A DNA stretch of 64,000 bases from Negativicutes bacterium (lineage in GTDB: Bacteria > Bacillota_C > Negativicutes > Sporomusales_B > JARLHX01), in assembly GCA_031292015.1 (NCBI GenBank), contig JARLHY010000023.1:1-64000 (forward strand), written 5' to 3'. The translations under genes were made by a program, and so were the position numbers. The notes beneath the pieces were generated by a model that made no database searches, was not told the DNA's origin, and worked only from the letters and a program-made list of their open reading frames with translations. Below, in pieces: positions 9,243 to 17,166 of this stretch; position 1 is the first letter of the stretch, and each line of letters starts with the position of its first letter.

Positions 9243-11126
9243 ATGGTGGCTGTAGCCGGAACCTATGACGTCATTGTCGTCGGCGCCGGGCACGCCGGCT
9301 GCGAAGCAGCCCTGGCGTCTGCCCGTATGGGTTGCCGGACCCTCATCGCCACCCTTAACCTGGACAATGTGGCGATGATGCCTTGCAATCCGGCCGTCGG
9401 CGGGCCGGCCAAAGGACATCTGGTCAGGGAGATTGATGCTCTGGGCGGAGAAATGGGTGTCAATACCGATAAAACCAGCATCCAGATGAGGATGCTCAAC
9501 ACCGCCAAGGGTCCTGCGGTTCACGCCCTGCGGGCCCAGGCCGACAAGAAGCTGTACCAGCTGCTGATGAAACAGACGCTGGAAAACACCTCCGGCCTGG
9601 AAGTAAAGCAGTTGTTGATCGAAAAGATTATCACCGCCGGCGGCGAAGTGTCAGGGGTTGAAACAGAGACCGGCGAGGTCTTCGCTTGCCGATGCATCGT
9701 GCTGGCCAGCGGGACCTACCTGCGGGGTAAGATTATTTTGGGGGATAAGGCCTATCCGGGCGGCCCTGCCGGGCAGCGTTCCGCGGACAAGCTGTCCCAG
9801 TCCCTGAATGAGCTGGGTATTGTCCTGATGCGGTTCAAGACCGGGACTCCGGCCCGGGTCGACCGTCGTTCCCTTGATTTTTCCAAGATGATCATCCAGC
9901 CGGGGGATGAGGCTGTCCGCAATTTTTCCTTCATGAGCGATATTGCTGCCCGGCAGCAAGTTCCCTGCTGGTTGACCTACACCAACGCCCGGACCCACCA
10001 GGTCATCCGCGACAACCTTCACCGGGCGCCGCTGTACACCGGGATGATCGAAGGCACCGGGCCGCGTTATTGTCCGTCGATTGAAGACAAGGTAGTGCGG
10101 TTCGCCGACAAGGAGGCTCACCAGCTGTTCATCGAGCCTGAGGGCCTCCATACTACCGAAATGTACGTCCAGGGGATGTCCACCAGCCTGCCGGTAGAGG
10201 TCCAGCTGGCCTTTTTGCGAACCATCCCGGGCCTGGAGAACGTCGAAATCATGCGACCCGGCTATGCCATAGAATACGACTGCCTTGACCCCACCCAGCT
10301 GATGGCCACGCTGCAGTGCAAACAGCTGCGGGGTCTGTATTCCGCCGGTCAGGCCAACGGCACTTCCGGCTACGAAGAGGCGGCGGCCCAGGGATTGGTG
10401 GCCGGCATGAACGCTGCGCTCCAGGTCCTGGGCCGTGAGCCGTTGACCTTCAGCCGGGCCGAAGCCTATATCGGTGTCCTGGTGGACGACCTTGTGACGA
10501 AAGGCACCAGCGAACCCTACCGGATTATGACTTCCAGGGCCGAATACCGCCTGATCCTGCGTCAGGACAACGCCGACCTGCGACTGACCGAAAAGGGCCG
10601 CTTGGCCGGGCTGGTCGGCGACGAGCGCTACGCCCGCTTTTGCGCCAAGCGCGACGCCATCGGCCAGGTCCTGGACCTGCTGAACCGGACCTTCCTCGCT
10701 CCGACGCCTCAGGTGCAGGCCAAATTGGTGGCCATCGGTTCCACCGAACTGAAGAACGGAGTCAGAATGAGCGATCTGCTGCGGCGGACCGAGCTGGACT
10801 ACGCGTTGCTGCGACAGCAGTTCGACCTGCCGGAGCTCGATCCGGCGGTCCGGGAACAGGTGGAGATCGGTCTTAAATACGAAGGCTATATCAAAAAGCA
10901 GCTGGAGCAGGTGGAGCGGGCCGCAAAACTGGAAGCCAAGCTGTTGCCGGCGGATTTGGATTACCAGGAAATCAACGGACTGTCCCGCGAAGCCGCCCAG
11001 AAACTGGACAAGATCCGGCCGCGTTCCGTCGGTCAGGCCGGACGGATTTCCGGGGTATCCCCGGCCGATATTTCGATATTGCTGGTCTATCTGGAACAAC
11101 GTCGCCGCAAGGGGGAAGGGCAATGA
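9243..11126 (+). CDS. mnmG: tRNA modification FAD enzyme MnmG (GidA)
   Basis: FAD- and NADH-dependent partner of MnmE in forming the cmnm group on wobble uridine. The Rossmann motif [14 protein letters not shown] is close to the N-terminus, and [23 protein letters not shown] follows. The C-terminal helical domain binds MnmE. About 627 residues, normal length. Three ATGs in a row lie at 9237-9245; the third has the best spacing from GGAG at 9233, so the start is uncertain by two codons. Confidence 0.96.
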   Translation: MVAVAGTYDVIVVGAGHAGCEAALASARMGCRTLIATLNLDNVAMMPCNPAVGGPAKGHLVREIDALGGEMGVNTDKTSIQMRMLNTAKGPAVHALRAQADKKLYQLLMKQTLENTSGLEVKQLLIEKIITAGGEVSGVETETGEVFACRCIVLASGTYLRGKIILGDKAYPGGPAGQRSADKLSQSLNELGIVLMRFKTGTPARVDRRSLDFSKMIIQPGDEAVRNFSFMSDIAARQQVPCWLTYTNARTHQVIRDNLHRAPLYTGMIEGTGPRYCPSIEDKVVRFADKEAHQLFIEPEGLHTTEMYVQGMSTSLPVEVQLAFLRTIPGLENVEIMRPGYAIEYDCLDPTQLMATLQCKQLRGLYSAGQANGTSGYEEAAAQGLVAGMNAALQVLGREPLTFSRAEAYIGVLVDDLVTKGTSEPYRIMTSRAEYRLILRQDNADLRLTEKGRLAGLVGDERYARFCAKRDAIGQVLDLLNRTFLAPTPQVQAKLVAIGSTELKNGVRMSDLLRRTELDYALLRQQFDLPELDPAVREQVEIGLKYEGYIKKQLEQVERAAKLEAKLLPADLDYQEINGLSREAAQKLDKIRPRSVGQAGRISGVSPADISILLVYLEQRRRKGEGQ

Positions 11127-11839
11127 GGTTCACCGAGGCGCTGACCGGGGCGGCCTGCCAGTTCGGCCTGGAGCTTTCGCCCGGGCAGATTGAGGCTTTT
11201 TCGCTATATAACGAGCTGCTTCTGGCCTGGAACGAAAAAATCAATCTAACCGCTATCACCGACCCGCAGGATGTTGCGGTGAAGCATATTATCGATTCTT
11301 TGTCCTGCTATGACCCGGAGTTTTTTCCGCCAGGCTGCGCCGTTGTGGATGTCGGCACCGGCGCCGGGTTTCCCGGCCTGCCGCTGAAGATATTCCGCCC
11401 CGACCTCCGGCTGACGCTGATGGATTCGCTGAACAAGCGGCTGGTTTTCCTGCAGGCGGTGGTGGACAGGCTGGCTTTGACCGACGTGACCCTGGTCCAT
11501 GCACGGGCTGAGGACGCCGGCCGGGCCAAAGAGCACCGCGAGCGTTACCGGCTGGGGCTGTCCCGCGCTGTGGCCCGTTTGAACGTCCTGGCCGAATTGT
11601 GTATGCCCATGGTGAGTGTCGGCGGCTATTTCATTGCCCTGAAAGGATCGCAATACCAGGACGAACTGGATGAAGCCGGCAAGGCGCTGACGCTTCTGGG
11701 CGGCCAGGTCGCCGCCGTCAGGCCGGTACGATTGCCGGGCCTTGATGACGGCCGGGCGGTCATCTATGTCAAAAAAACGACGGCCACGCCGGCTAATTTT
11801 CCCCGTCGTCCGGGAGTTGCGGAAAAAAAGCCGTTGTAG
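11123..11839 (+). CDS. rsmG: 16S rRNA (guanine-N7) methyltransferase RsmG (GidB)
   Basis: 238 residues. Transfers a methyl group from S-adenosylmethionine to a guanine in the 530 loop of 16S rRNA. The SAM-binding motif [17 protein letters not shown] is at about residues 74-90, and the N-terminal [10 protein letters not shown] is typical. The ATG overlaps the mnmG stop by 4 bases. The usual mnmE-mnmG-rsmG-noc order is kept. Confidence 0.96.
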   Translation: MRFTEALTGAACQFGLELSPGQIEAFSLYNELLLAWNEKINLTAITDPQDVAVKHIIDSLSCYDPEFFPPGCAVVDVGTGAGFPGLPLKIFRPDLRLTLMDSLNKRLVFLQAVVDRLALTDVTLVHARAEDAGRAKEHRERYRLGLSRAVARLNVLAELCMPMVSVGGYFIALKGSQYQDELDEAGKALTLLGGQVAAVRPVRLPGLDDGRAVIYVKKTTATPANFPRRPGVAEKKPL

Positions 11840-11871
11840 CGAAGAGGAAACCAGCAGGATACGCCGAACAT

Positions 11872-11888
11872 TTACCATATAATGGTAA
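11872..11888. promoter_or_regulatory. Palindrome over the probable noc -10 region
   Basis: TTACCAT-ATA-ATGGTAA is a perfect 7-bp inverted repeat with a 3-base centre, and it contains TATAAT (11878-11883), 32 bases before the noc start. No good -35 is visible at 17 bases, which would fit a regulated promoter. The protein that binds is unknown. Confidence 0.4.
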
Positions 11889-11914
11889 TCATTAGTAGTA
11901 AAGGCGGTGGCACC

Positions 11915-12796
11915 ATGAATAAATTCGCCAGACTTTTCGGTATTACCGGTTCCGAGCCTGCACCGAACCAGGTTTCTGCGGACGAGGCGGCAAGCGCGGC
12001 TGACGATACGATGGTTCAGGAAGCAAAGGTCGACGCAATAACACCGAACCCCTTTCAACCCCGCAGGATCTTCAACGATGAAGCGCTGCAGGAGCTTGCC
12101 GCGTCAGTGAGTGAACACGGTATCATCCAGCCGCTCATCGTCCGCCGGACCGAGACCGGATACGAAGTCATCGCCGGCGAGCGGCGGCTCAGGGCTGCTA
12201 AAATAGCCCAGTTGGCCAAAGTGCCGGTTATCGTTCGCGAGATCGGTGACAAGGAGATGGCTGAGCTGGCGATGATCGAAAATCTCCAGCGCGAAGATCT
12301 GCACTTTTTGGAAGAGGCCGAAGGCTTTCAACAGCTATTGACCAATTTCGGGTTCACCCAGGATGAACTGGCCAAACGGGTGGGCAAAAACCAGTCAACC
12401 ATCGCCAACAAACTTCGCCTGCTCCGGCTGGCACCGACGGTTCAGCAGGCTCTGCTTTCCGACCGGCTGACCGAACGCCACGCCCGCGCGCTGCTGAAGC
12501 TGGAGGATCCGGCCAAGCAGCAGGAAGCTCTGGCCGCCATTCAGCAAAACCAGCTCAACGTCAGAGAAGCCGAACAGCTGATCGACGGTATGTTGGACGA
12601 TATTTCCCGGGAAATAGCCAAGAAAGCACCACGGCAGAATGTGGTAAAGGTCATCCGCGATGTCCGCATTTTTATCAATACCATCAACAGCGTCGTGACC
12701 GAGATGAAAAAGGCCGGGCTGAAGGTGAAGGTCATCCAGGAGCAGGATGATGATCACATTACCATCAACCTGCGGATACCCAAACGACGTAAATAG
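11915..12796 (+). CDS. noc: Nucleoid occlusion protein Noc
   Basis: ParB-family protein of 293 residues. The amphipathic N-terminus MNKFARLFGI resembles the membrane-targeting helix of Bacillus Noc. The CTP-binding N-domain carries GERR (IAGERRLRAAK) and ENLQRE. A helix-turn-helix (LAKRVGKNQSTIANKLRLL) and the Noc-style segment TERHARALLKLED follow, and the C-terminus ends TINLRIPKRRK like Noc. Noc binds its sites and keeps the division septum off the nucleoid. The ATG at 11915 follows AGGCGGTGG. parA and parB, which often follow, are not in this window; a catabolic island starts instead. Confidence 0.9.
   Translation: MNKFARLFGITGSEPAPNQVSADEAASAADDTMVQEAKVDAITPNPFQPRRIFNDEALQELAASVSEHGIIQPLIVRRTETGYEVIAGERRLRAAKIAQLAKVPVIVREIGDKEMAELAMIENLQREDLHFLEEAEGFQQLLTNFGFTQDELAKRVGKNQSTIANKLRLLRLAPTVQQALLSDRLTERHARALLKLEDPAKQQEALAAIQQNQLNVREAEQLIDGMLDDISREIAKKAPRQNVVKVIRDVRIFINTINSVVTEMKKAGLKVKVIQEQDDDHITINLRIPKRRK
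12602..12615. promoter_or_regulatory. Perfect Noc-binding site inside noc
   Basis: ATTTCCCGGGAAAT at 12602-12615 matches base for base the palindromic Noc-binding site consensus known from Bacillus subtilis. It lies in the noc coding sequence at codons for I-S-R-E-I. The match is seen directly; binding is inferred. Confidence 0.7.
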
Positions 12797-12812
12797 CACC
12801 TTTCTCTCTAAA

Positions 12813-12846
12813 ATAAAAAACCTCGTCACGCGGCGAGGTTTTTAAG
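12813..12846. terminator. Bidirectional terminator between noc and the LysR gene
   Basis: AACCTCG (12819-12825) pairs with CGAGGTT (12834-12840), with an A-run on the left and T-run on the right. It can end transcription of both convergent genes. Confidence 0.85.
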
Positions 12847-12876
12847 TTTGTTGAGAAACCTATCTTTTTTGGGCCC

Positions 12877-13794
12877 TTACAGGGCCCATTTATCCAAAGA
12901 ATTTGCCGGCAGCTTGCTTTGCCGCAGCAAGTCGAAATATTGGTCGAAAATCGTAATGCCGCGAAGGGTGCTGGCTTTGGGATACTTGTGGATGATTTTG
13001 TAGCAGATCAAATCCGGCGGTGAAGGGGACAGGCGGCGAATAGCATAGCAGTTTTGTTTCAGGGCCGCGTTGGCGACCCACATCGGCACAATCGACCACT
13101 GGTGGGGGCTGCGCAGCAGATGAAACAGCAGGTTGGCGCTGTCCAGCCTGATCCGGGAGGGGCACAGCGGGTCCCACCACTGGTCATGCCAAACCTGAAA
13201 GATAGGACCCCAGGGAATATACAGCTCGTGATTGCTGTCCAGTTGCGCCGGGTTGAGCGCTTCGGCTGAGGACGCGATGGAGGTTTTCAGGCTGATTACC
13301 ACCATCGGCTCGGAAAAACACGGTGTTACTGTGATGCTGGGGCTATTCTGCTCGCGCAGGACAAAGGCCAGGTCGATGTGCCTCCGGTCAATCTCTTCAT
13401 AAAGCTCCACCGAGTGCTGGGCCCGGATCGCCAGCCTGAGCGGCGGCTGGTGCTGGCTGACCGCCAGATACAGCGGCGGAAAAAAGAAGGTGTTAAGGCT
13501 GTCCACCGTACCGATGGACAGCGCGATGCTCGACCCCTGCGTCTTCAGGATCTGAGTATCGCGCCACAGTGAGACCCACCGCTCCGCCAACTGAACGAAT
13601 TCCTCACCGGTGGGGGTCAGGCAGATCCCGTGCACGCCTTTGCTTCGCTCGATCAGGCGGGATCCGATTTCCTGCTCCAGCATCTTCAGCCGGTGACTGA
13701 CCGAAGACTGGGCCAGATGCAGCTCGTCGGCAGCCCGGGTTATACTCTGGGTCCGGACCACAGCAAGGAAGGCCTCAATCCCCAACAGATACAT
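12877..13794 (-). CDS. LysR-family transcriptional regulator
   Basis: 305 residues. The N-terminal winged helix-turn-helix is clear (FLAVVRTQSITRAADELHLA, then QSSVSHRLKMLEQEIGSRLIER), followed by a substrate-binding-like effector domain. It is transcribed divergently from the aldolase gene at 14010 across a 215-base gap, the usual set-up for a LysR regulator controlling the neighbouring catabolic operon. The start ATG at 13794 has GGGGGG upstream; a longer in-frame start at 13833 lacks support. The ligand is unknown, probably a sugar acid or keto acid. Confidence 0.9.
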   Translation of the reverse strand: MYLLGIEAFLAVVRTQSITRAADELHLAQSSVSHRLKMLEQEIGSRLIERSKGVHGICLTPTGEEFVQLAERWVSLWRDTQILKTQGSSIALSIGTVDSLNTFFFPPLYLAVSQHQPPLRLAIRAQHSVELYEEIDRRHIDLAFVLREQNSPSITVTPCFSEPMVVISLKTSIASSAEALNPAQLDSNHELYIPWGPIFQVWHDQWWDPLCPSRIRLDSANLLFHLLRSPHQWSIVPMWVANAALKQNCYAIRRLSPSPPDLICYKIIHKYPKASTLRGITIFDQYFDLLRQSKLPANSLDKWAL

Positions 13795-13846
13795 AAAGTA
13801 CCCCCCAATAGTGATCTTATCGATATTTAACAACGAAACGATTCAT

Positions 13847-13876
13847 TTTACCGATTTGCTTAACTACAAGTATAAT
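13847..13876 (+). promoter_or_regulatory. Probable promoter of the sugar-acid operon
   Basis: TATAAT at 13871-13876 with TTTACC at 13847-13852 (18-base spacer). A TATCGATA palindrome at 13818-13825 just upstream could be part of a LysR binding site (weak inference). Confidence 0.45.
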
Positions 13877-14009
13877 TTATTTGGAAGAATAGTCAATAAA
13901 ACCCAGTCGCGCCAGACCGCGCCGCCGGAACCGTTTATCGAAAGAATGGATAGGATGGCACCCGGCCGGAGCGCTCAGGACCCCAGACTACAACAAAGGA
14001 GCTGGTTTT

Positions 14010-14687
14010 ATGTCAAACGTGGGATTTCGGATTTTCACCAAGATCGAAAGACCCGACAAAACTTTGGTGGAGGCTTTCCGGGGCGTGCCTGTCGCTAACA
14101 TCGCTGACAACATGTACCGCCATTCCTGTATCGACGCCAAAATCAGGCCAATGAACAAGTTTCCCCTGCTTGGGCCGGCCTTTACCGTCAAGTCCCGAAC
14201 CGCCGACAACCTCCTGCTGCACAAAGCCATCGATATGGCCCAGCCTGGCGACGTCATCATCGTCGATTGCCAGGGTGATACAGTAAATTCCGTTATCGGC
14301 GAACTGATGATTTCCTGGGCGGCCAGGCGAGGCATCGCCGGTATCGTCGTCGACGGAGCGATCCGCGATGTCGATGCCCTGGAAAACATGAAATTATCGG
14401 TTTACGCCGCCGGTGTCACTCCCAAGGGGCCTTTCAAGGACGGACCTGGCGAGATTAACGTCCCGGTGTCTTGCGGCGGTATTGTCGTCAATCCGGGGGA
14501 CATCATTGTCGGCGACGGCGACGGGGTTGTCGTCATAAGCCCCAAGGATGCCCAGGAGGTGCTGGCGAAAGCCAGAGCCATGCAGGCCAAAGAGCAGGAT
14601 ATCCTCAAACAGATCGAAAATCTGACCTGGGACCGGACCTGGGTCGATAAGGCCCTGAAGGAAAAAGGCTGCGAAATCATCGACTGA
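14010..14687 (+). CDS. RraA-like class II pyruvate aldolase (HMG/CHA aldolase type)
   Basis: 225 residues of the RraA fold. The motif GIAGIVVDGAIRDVDAL (about residues 111-127), with its G-x3-R-D pattern, is the active-site region of 4-hydroxy-4-methyl-2-oxoglutarate/4-carboxy-4-hydroxy-2-oxoadipate aldolases, which cleave or decarboxylate keto acids to pyruvate. True RraA, the RNase E inhibitor, is shorter and has another context. Here it heads a catabolic operon behind a LysR promoter, so an aldolase role is favoured. The substrate cannot be named. AAAGGAG lies upstream of the ATG. Confidence 0.75.
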   Translation: MSNVGFRIFTKIERPDKTLVEAFRGVPVANIADNMYRHSCIDAKIRPMNKFPLLGPAFTVKSRTADNLLLHKAIDMAQPGDVIIVDCQGDTVNSVIGELMISWAARRGIAGIVVDGAIRDVDALENMKLSVYAAGVTPKGPFKDGPGEINVPVSCGGIVVNPGDIIVGDGDGVVVISPKDAQEVLAKARAMQAKEQDILKQIENLTWDRTWVDKALKEKGCEIID

Positions 14688-14789
14688 AAAACGAAGCATC
14701 GATCCGCGATCCGGCGCAAGTCGTCGGCAGACCGATCATGGCGGCTTGAGTCCGCTAATTGACGAATATCAGAAGGTGGTGAAGAATTC

Positions 14790-15845
14790 ATGGAAGACAA
14801 GGTTAAGATTGTTCAGGCCGACCAGCTGCGCAACTATTGTATTCAGCTTTTTCAGAACCTTGGCGTTCCTGCCGATGAAGCCTATACCAACGCCGACATG
14901 GTGGTGGAAGCCGATTTGTGCGGCGTCGAGTCCCACGGGGTCACCCGGATGGGCATTTACCTGAAACGGTTGAAGCTTGGCGTAACCCGGCCGGCCCTGG
15001 AAATGAAACTGATCACCGAAACCCCGGTTATCGCCGTGTACGATGCCTGTAACAGCATGGGCGCCGTAGTGTCCAAAAGGGCGATGGAGATCGCCATCGC
15101 CAAAGCCAAAAAAGTCGGCATGTCCTTTATAAGTGTCCACAATTCCAACCACAACGGCATGGCCGCCTACTGGACAAAAATGGCGTTGGCCCACGACATG
15201 ATCGGCTACTCGTCCACCAACAGCGCCTCCCGGGTGGCAGCCTGGGGTAGCCGTGAGCCGCTTTTGGGCACCAACCCGATATCCTACGCCTTTCCTGCCG
15301 GAAAACAGCTGCCGATCATTCCCGACCAGGCCAGCTGCGTCGTGGCCAGAGGCAAAGTTCAGCTCGCTTTGGCCAAAAAGCAGCCCATTCCCCCCGGCTG
15401 GGCGATGGATATCGACGGCGCTGAAACCACCGATCCGCAGGCCGCTCTGAGCGGCACCATATTTCCTTTCGGCGGGTACAAGGGATCCGGCGTCGCCGTG
15501 ACCGTGGAAATCCTCACCGGTATTCTCGGCGGCGGAACCTTCTCCACCGGGGTAAAGGATATGTACGGTCATTTCACCGGCCCGACAACCATCAGTCACT
15601 ATTTCGGGGCCATCGACATCGCTGCCTTTGGTTCGGTTCAGGAATTCAAAGACCATGTCGATGAACTGATTATCAGCATCAAAAACAGCCCCAAAGCCAA
15701 AGACGTGGAAGAAATCTTCCTGCCCGGGGAAATCGAGCTGCGCCGGAAAGCCCAGCGGCTGAGTGACGGCATTCCCCTCAGCCTCGTCACCCTGGAAGAC
15801 CTGAAGCGCCAGGGCGAGGAATACGGGGTGCCTTGTAGCCTCTGA
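14790..15845 (+). CDS. LDH2/MDH2-family NAD(P)-dependent oxidoreductase
   Basis: 351 residues of the malate/L-lactate dehydrogenase type 2 family, which has its own non-Rossmann fold. Landmarks are the N-terminal ADLCGVESHGVTRM (catalytic His) near residue 42, SVHNSNHNG near residue 112 and PFGGYKGSG near 227. Members reduce 2-keto acids such as 2,3-diketogulonate, ureidoglycolate or malate. Next to an aldolase, a sugar-acid dehydratase and an anion transporter, a role in sugar-acid or hydroxy-acid breakdown is likely. Exact substrate unknown. Confidence 0.82.
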   Translation: MEDKVKIVQADQLRNYCIQLFQNLGVPADEAYTNADMVVEADLCGVESHGVTRMGIYLKRLKLGVTRPALEMKLITETPVIAVYDACNSMGAVVSKRAMEIAIAKAKKVGMSFISVHNSNHNGMAAYWTKMALAHDMIGYSSTNSASRVAAWGSREPLLGTNPISYAFPAGKQLPIIPDQASCVVARGKVQLALAKKQPIPPGWAMDIDGAETTDPQAALSGTIFPFGGYKGSGVAVTVEILTGILGGGTFSTGVKDMYGHFTGPTTISHYFGAIDIAAFGSVQEFKDHVDELIISIKNSPKAKDVEEIFLPGEIELRRKAQRLSDGIPLSLVTLEDLKRQGEEYGVPCSL

Positions 15846-16197
15846 TAACACCGGTCATTTACGGCAACAAATCCGTCTTTTCTTGCCTGAGCACAGAGCA
15901 CCCCGGTGGACGGAAATGCTGTCTCTCGGCGGTGTCGACGTGATCTTTGTCGGTCCCTTCGACCTGACCCAGGCTCTGGGGGTTATCGGCGGGCCAAACC
16001 ATCCCAAGGTGCAGGAAGCTATCGCCATGGTGGTCAAAAAGGTGCGGGCCGCCGGCAAGGCAGCCGGGATCATCGCCGCTGACGCCGCAAAAGCCCTCAA
16101 GCTGATCGATCAGGGCTTCCGGCTGATCATCCTCGGTTCCGACCAGGCTTTCATCCAATCCCAGAGCAAGAAGTACATCAAGGAAATCAAAGGCTAA
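15846..16197 (+). pseudogene. Remnant of HpcH/HpaI-family aldolase
   Basis: The reading frame after the dehydrogenase stop encodes only the C-terminal third of an HpcH/HpaI aldolase: GGVDVIFVGPFDLTQALG, then PNHPKVQEAI and the closing GFRLIILGSDQAFI. Full family members are about 250 residues and need N-terminal metal-ligand and Arg residues that are missing here. The best available start would be a TTG at 15883 with no clear ribosome binding site. I read it as an N-terminally deleted gene. Confidence 0.7.
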
Positions 16198-16239
16198 AAC
16201 CGGTTCAGTCGCCAAGAATATCGCCAATATCGGTTAAAG

Positions 16240-16262
16240 AAGGACAGGGATACCCTGTCCTT
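16240..16262 (+). terminator. Terminator-like hairpin after the aldolase remnant
   Basis: AAGGACAGGG-ATA-CCCTGTCCTT is a perfect 10-bp stem with a 3-base loop. The following sequence has few consecutive Ts, so efficiency is uncertain. Confidence 0.6.
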
Positions 16263-16268
16263 CGTCTT

Positions 16269-16296
16269 TGACCGAGACCGGCTTCCATATTATAAT
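16269..16296 (+). promoter_or_regulatory. gntR promoter
   Basis: TTGACC at 16269-16274 and TATAAT at 16291-16296 with a 16-base spacer, about 48 bases before the regulator start. Confidence 0.65.
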
Positions 16297-16343
16297 AATA
16301 GCCAAGTACTGCTAAAAGCTTGCCCCGGGAAAGGAGCGGCCCT

Positions 16344-17030
16344 ATGGATTTTTCCCCCACCATCGCCCAGCAGACCCGCTCGGTCCGCGATGTTGTTTAC
16401 GAGAAACTGAAGGAAGCCATTGTAATGGAGCGCTACAAACCCGGCGATCGCCTCAACGAACGGGAACTGGCCCGCCAGTTCCGGATCAGCACAACGCCGC
16501 TGAAAGAAGCGCTGCGCCTGCTGGAGCAGGAAGGGCTGGTTGTCACCAAACCGCGAGTCGGTTCCTATGTGTCCAATGACATCATGACCTCCATCGAAGA
16601 AATCAACCTGGTGCGGGCGGCACTGGAGGGCGTGGCGGTCAGACTGGCGACCGCCAAGATAAACGATGCCGAGATTGAGGCGCTAAGGCAGGCCCTCCAG
16701 GAGATGGAGAGATATACCAAAGAAAAAGACCCCGAAAAACTGGTCGGCGCCAACGATTATTTTCATAAACTGATCCGCTCCTTTGCCAAAAACAACTATG
16801 TATCAAAACAAATCGAGGCTATCCGTTCCTTTGACCTGTCTTTTCGCCGCAGGGCGCTGGCCCATGTCGACGAATTTGACCGGGCTTTGGCCGATCACCG
16901 GCAGATCTATCTGCAGATTGCCGCCAGAGATCCTGACGCCGCCGAAAAGGCGATGCGGCTTCACATTCATCGCACAACCATGTTTGTCATGCACGGCAAC
17001 AAGACCCCGTTGACCGAGCCGGACCGCTGA
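16344..17030 (+). CDS. GntR-family regulator, FadR/FCD subfamily
   Basis: 228 residues. The N-terminal winged helix shows the GntR signature (GDRLNERELARQFRISTTPLK, then EALRLLEQEGLV). The C-terminal all-helical FCD ligand domain carries the usual metal-binding pattern (D/N-x-FH in NDYFHKLI near residue 134, later H in DHRQIY and RLHIH). FCD regulators commonly sense sugar acids or organic acids and repress the adjacent operon. It sits just upstream of the dehydratase-transporter-aldolase genes, its likely targets. ATG at 16344 follows AAAGGAG. Confidence 0.9.
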   Translation: MDFSPTIAQQTRSVRDVVYEKLKEAIVMERYKPGDRLNERELARQFRISTTPLKEALRLLEQEGLVVTKPRVGSYVSNDIMTSIEEINLVRAALEGVAVRLATAKINDAEIEALRQALQEMERYTKEKDPEKLVGANDYFHKLIRSFAKNNYVSKQIEAIRSFDLSFRRRALAHVDEFDRALADHRQIYLQIAARDPDAAEKAMRLHIHRTTMFVMHGNKTPLTEPDR

Positions 17031-17068
17031 GACAGCAGCGACTGGCTGAAAAGTTCCTCAGGCCGAGG

Positions 17069-17096
17069 TTGCTTTTGGACCATATTGTGCTAAAAT
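17069..17096 (+). promoter_or_regulatory. Promoter of the dehydratase operon
   Basis: TTGCTT at 17069-17074 and TAAAAT at 17091-17096 with a 16-base spacer. An A/T-rich stretch with imperfect dyad symmetry follows (17096-17115) and could hold a GntR operator. Confidence 0.5.
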
Positions 17097-17166
17097 AATA
17101 GTGATATATCAGACATCAGTTTTTGCATCGACAAAATATCGACAGAGAAAAGGAGAGGATAGAAGC

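Noticed and set aside
9651..11123. 490-codon open frame antisense to mnmG
   Set aside because: A shadow frame: mnmG is intact on the other strand and no ribosome binding site or protein similarity supports this one.
14010..14687. RNase E inhibitor RraA
   Set aside because: The family name is shared, but the context is catabolic and the aldolase motif is present.
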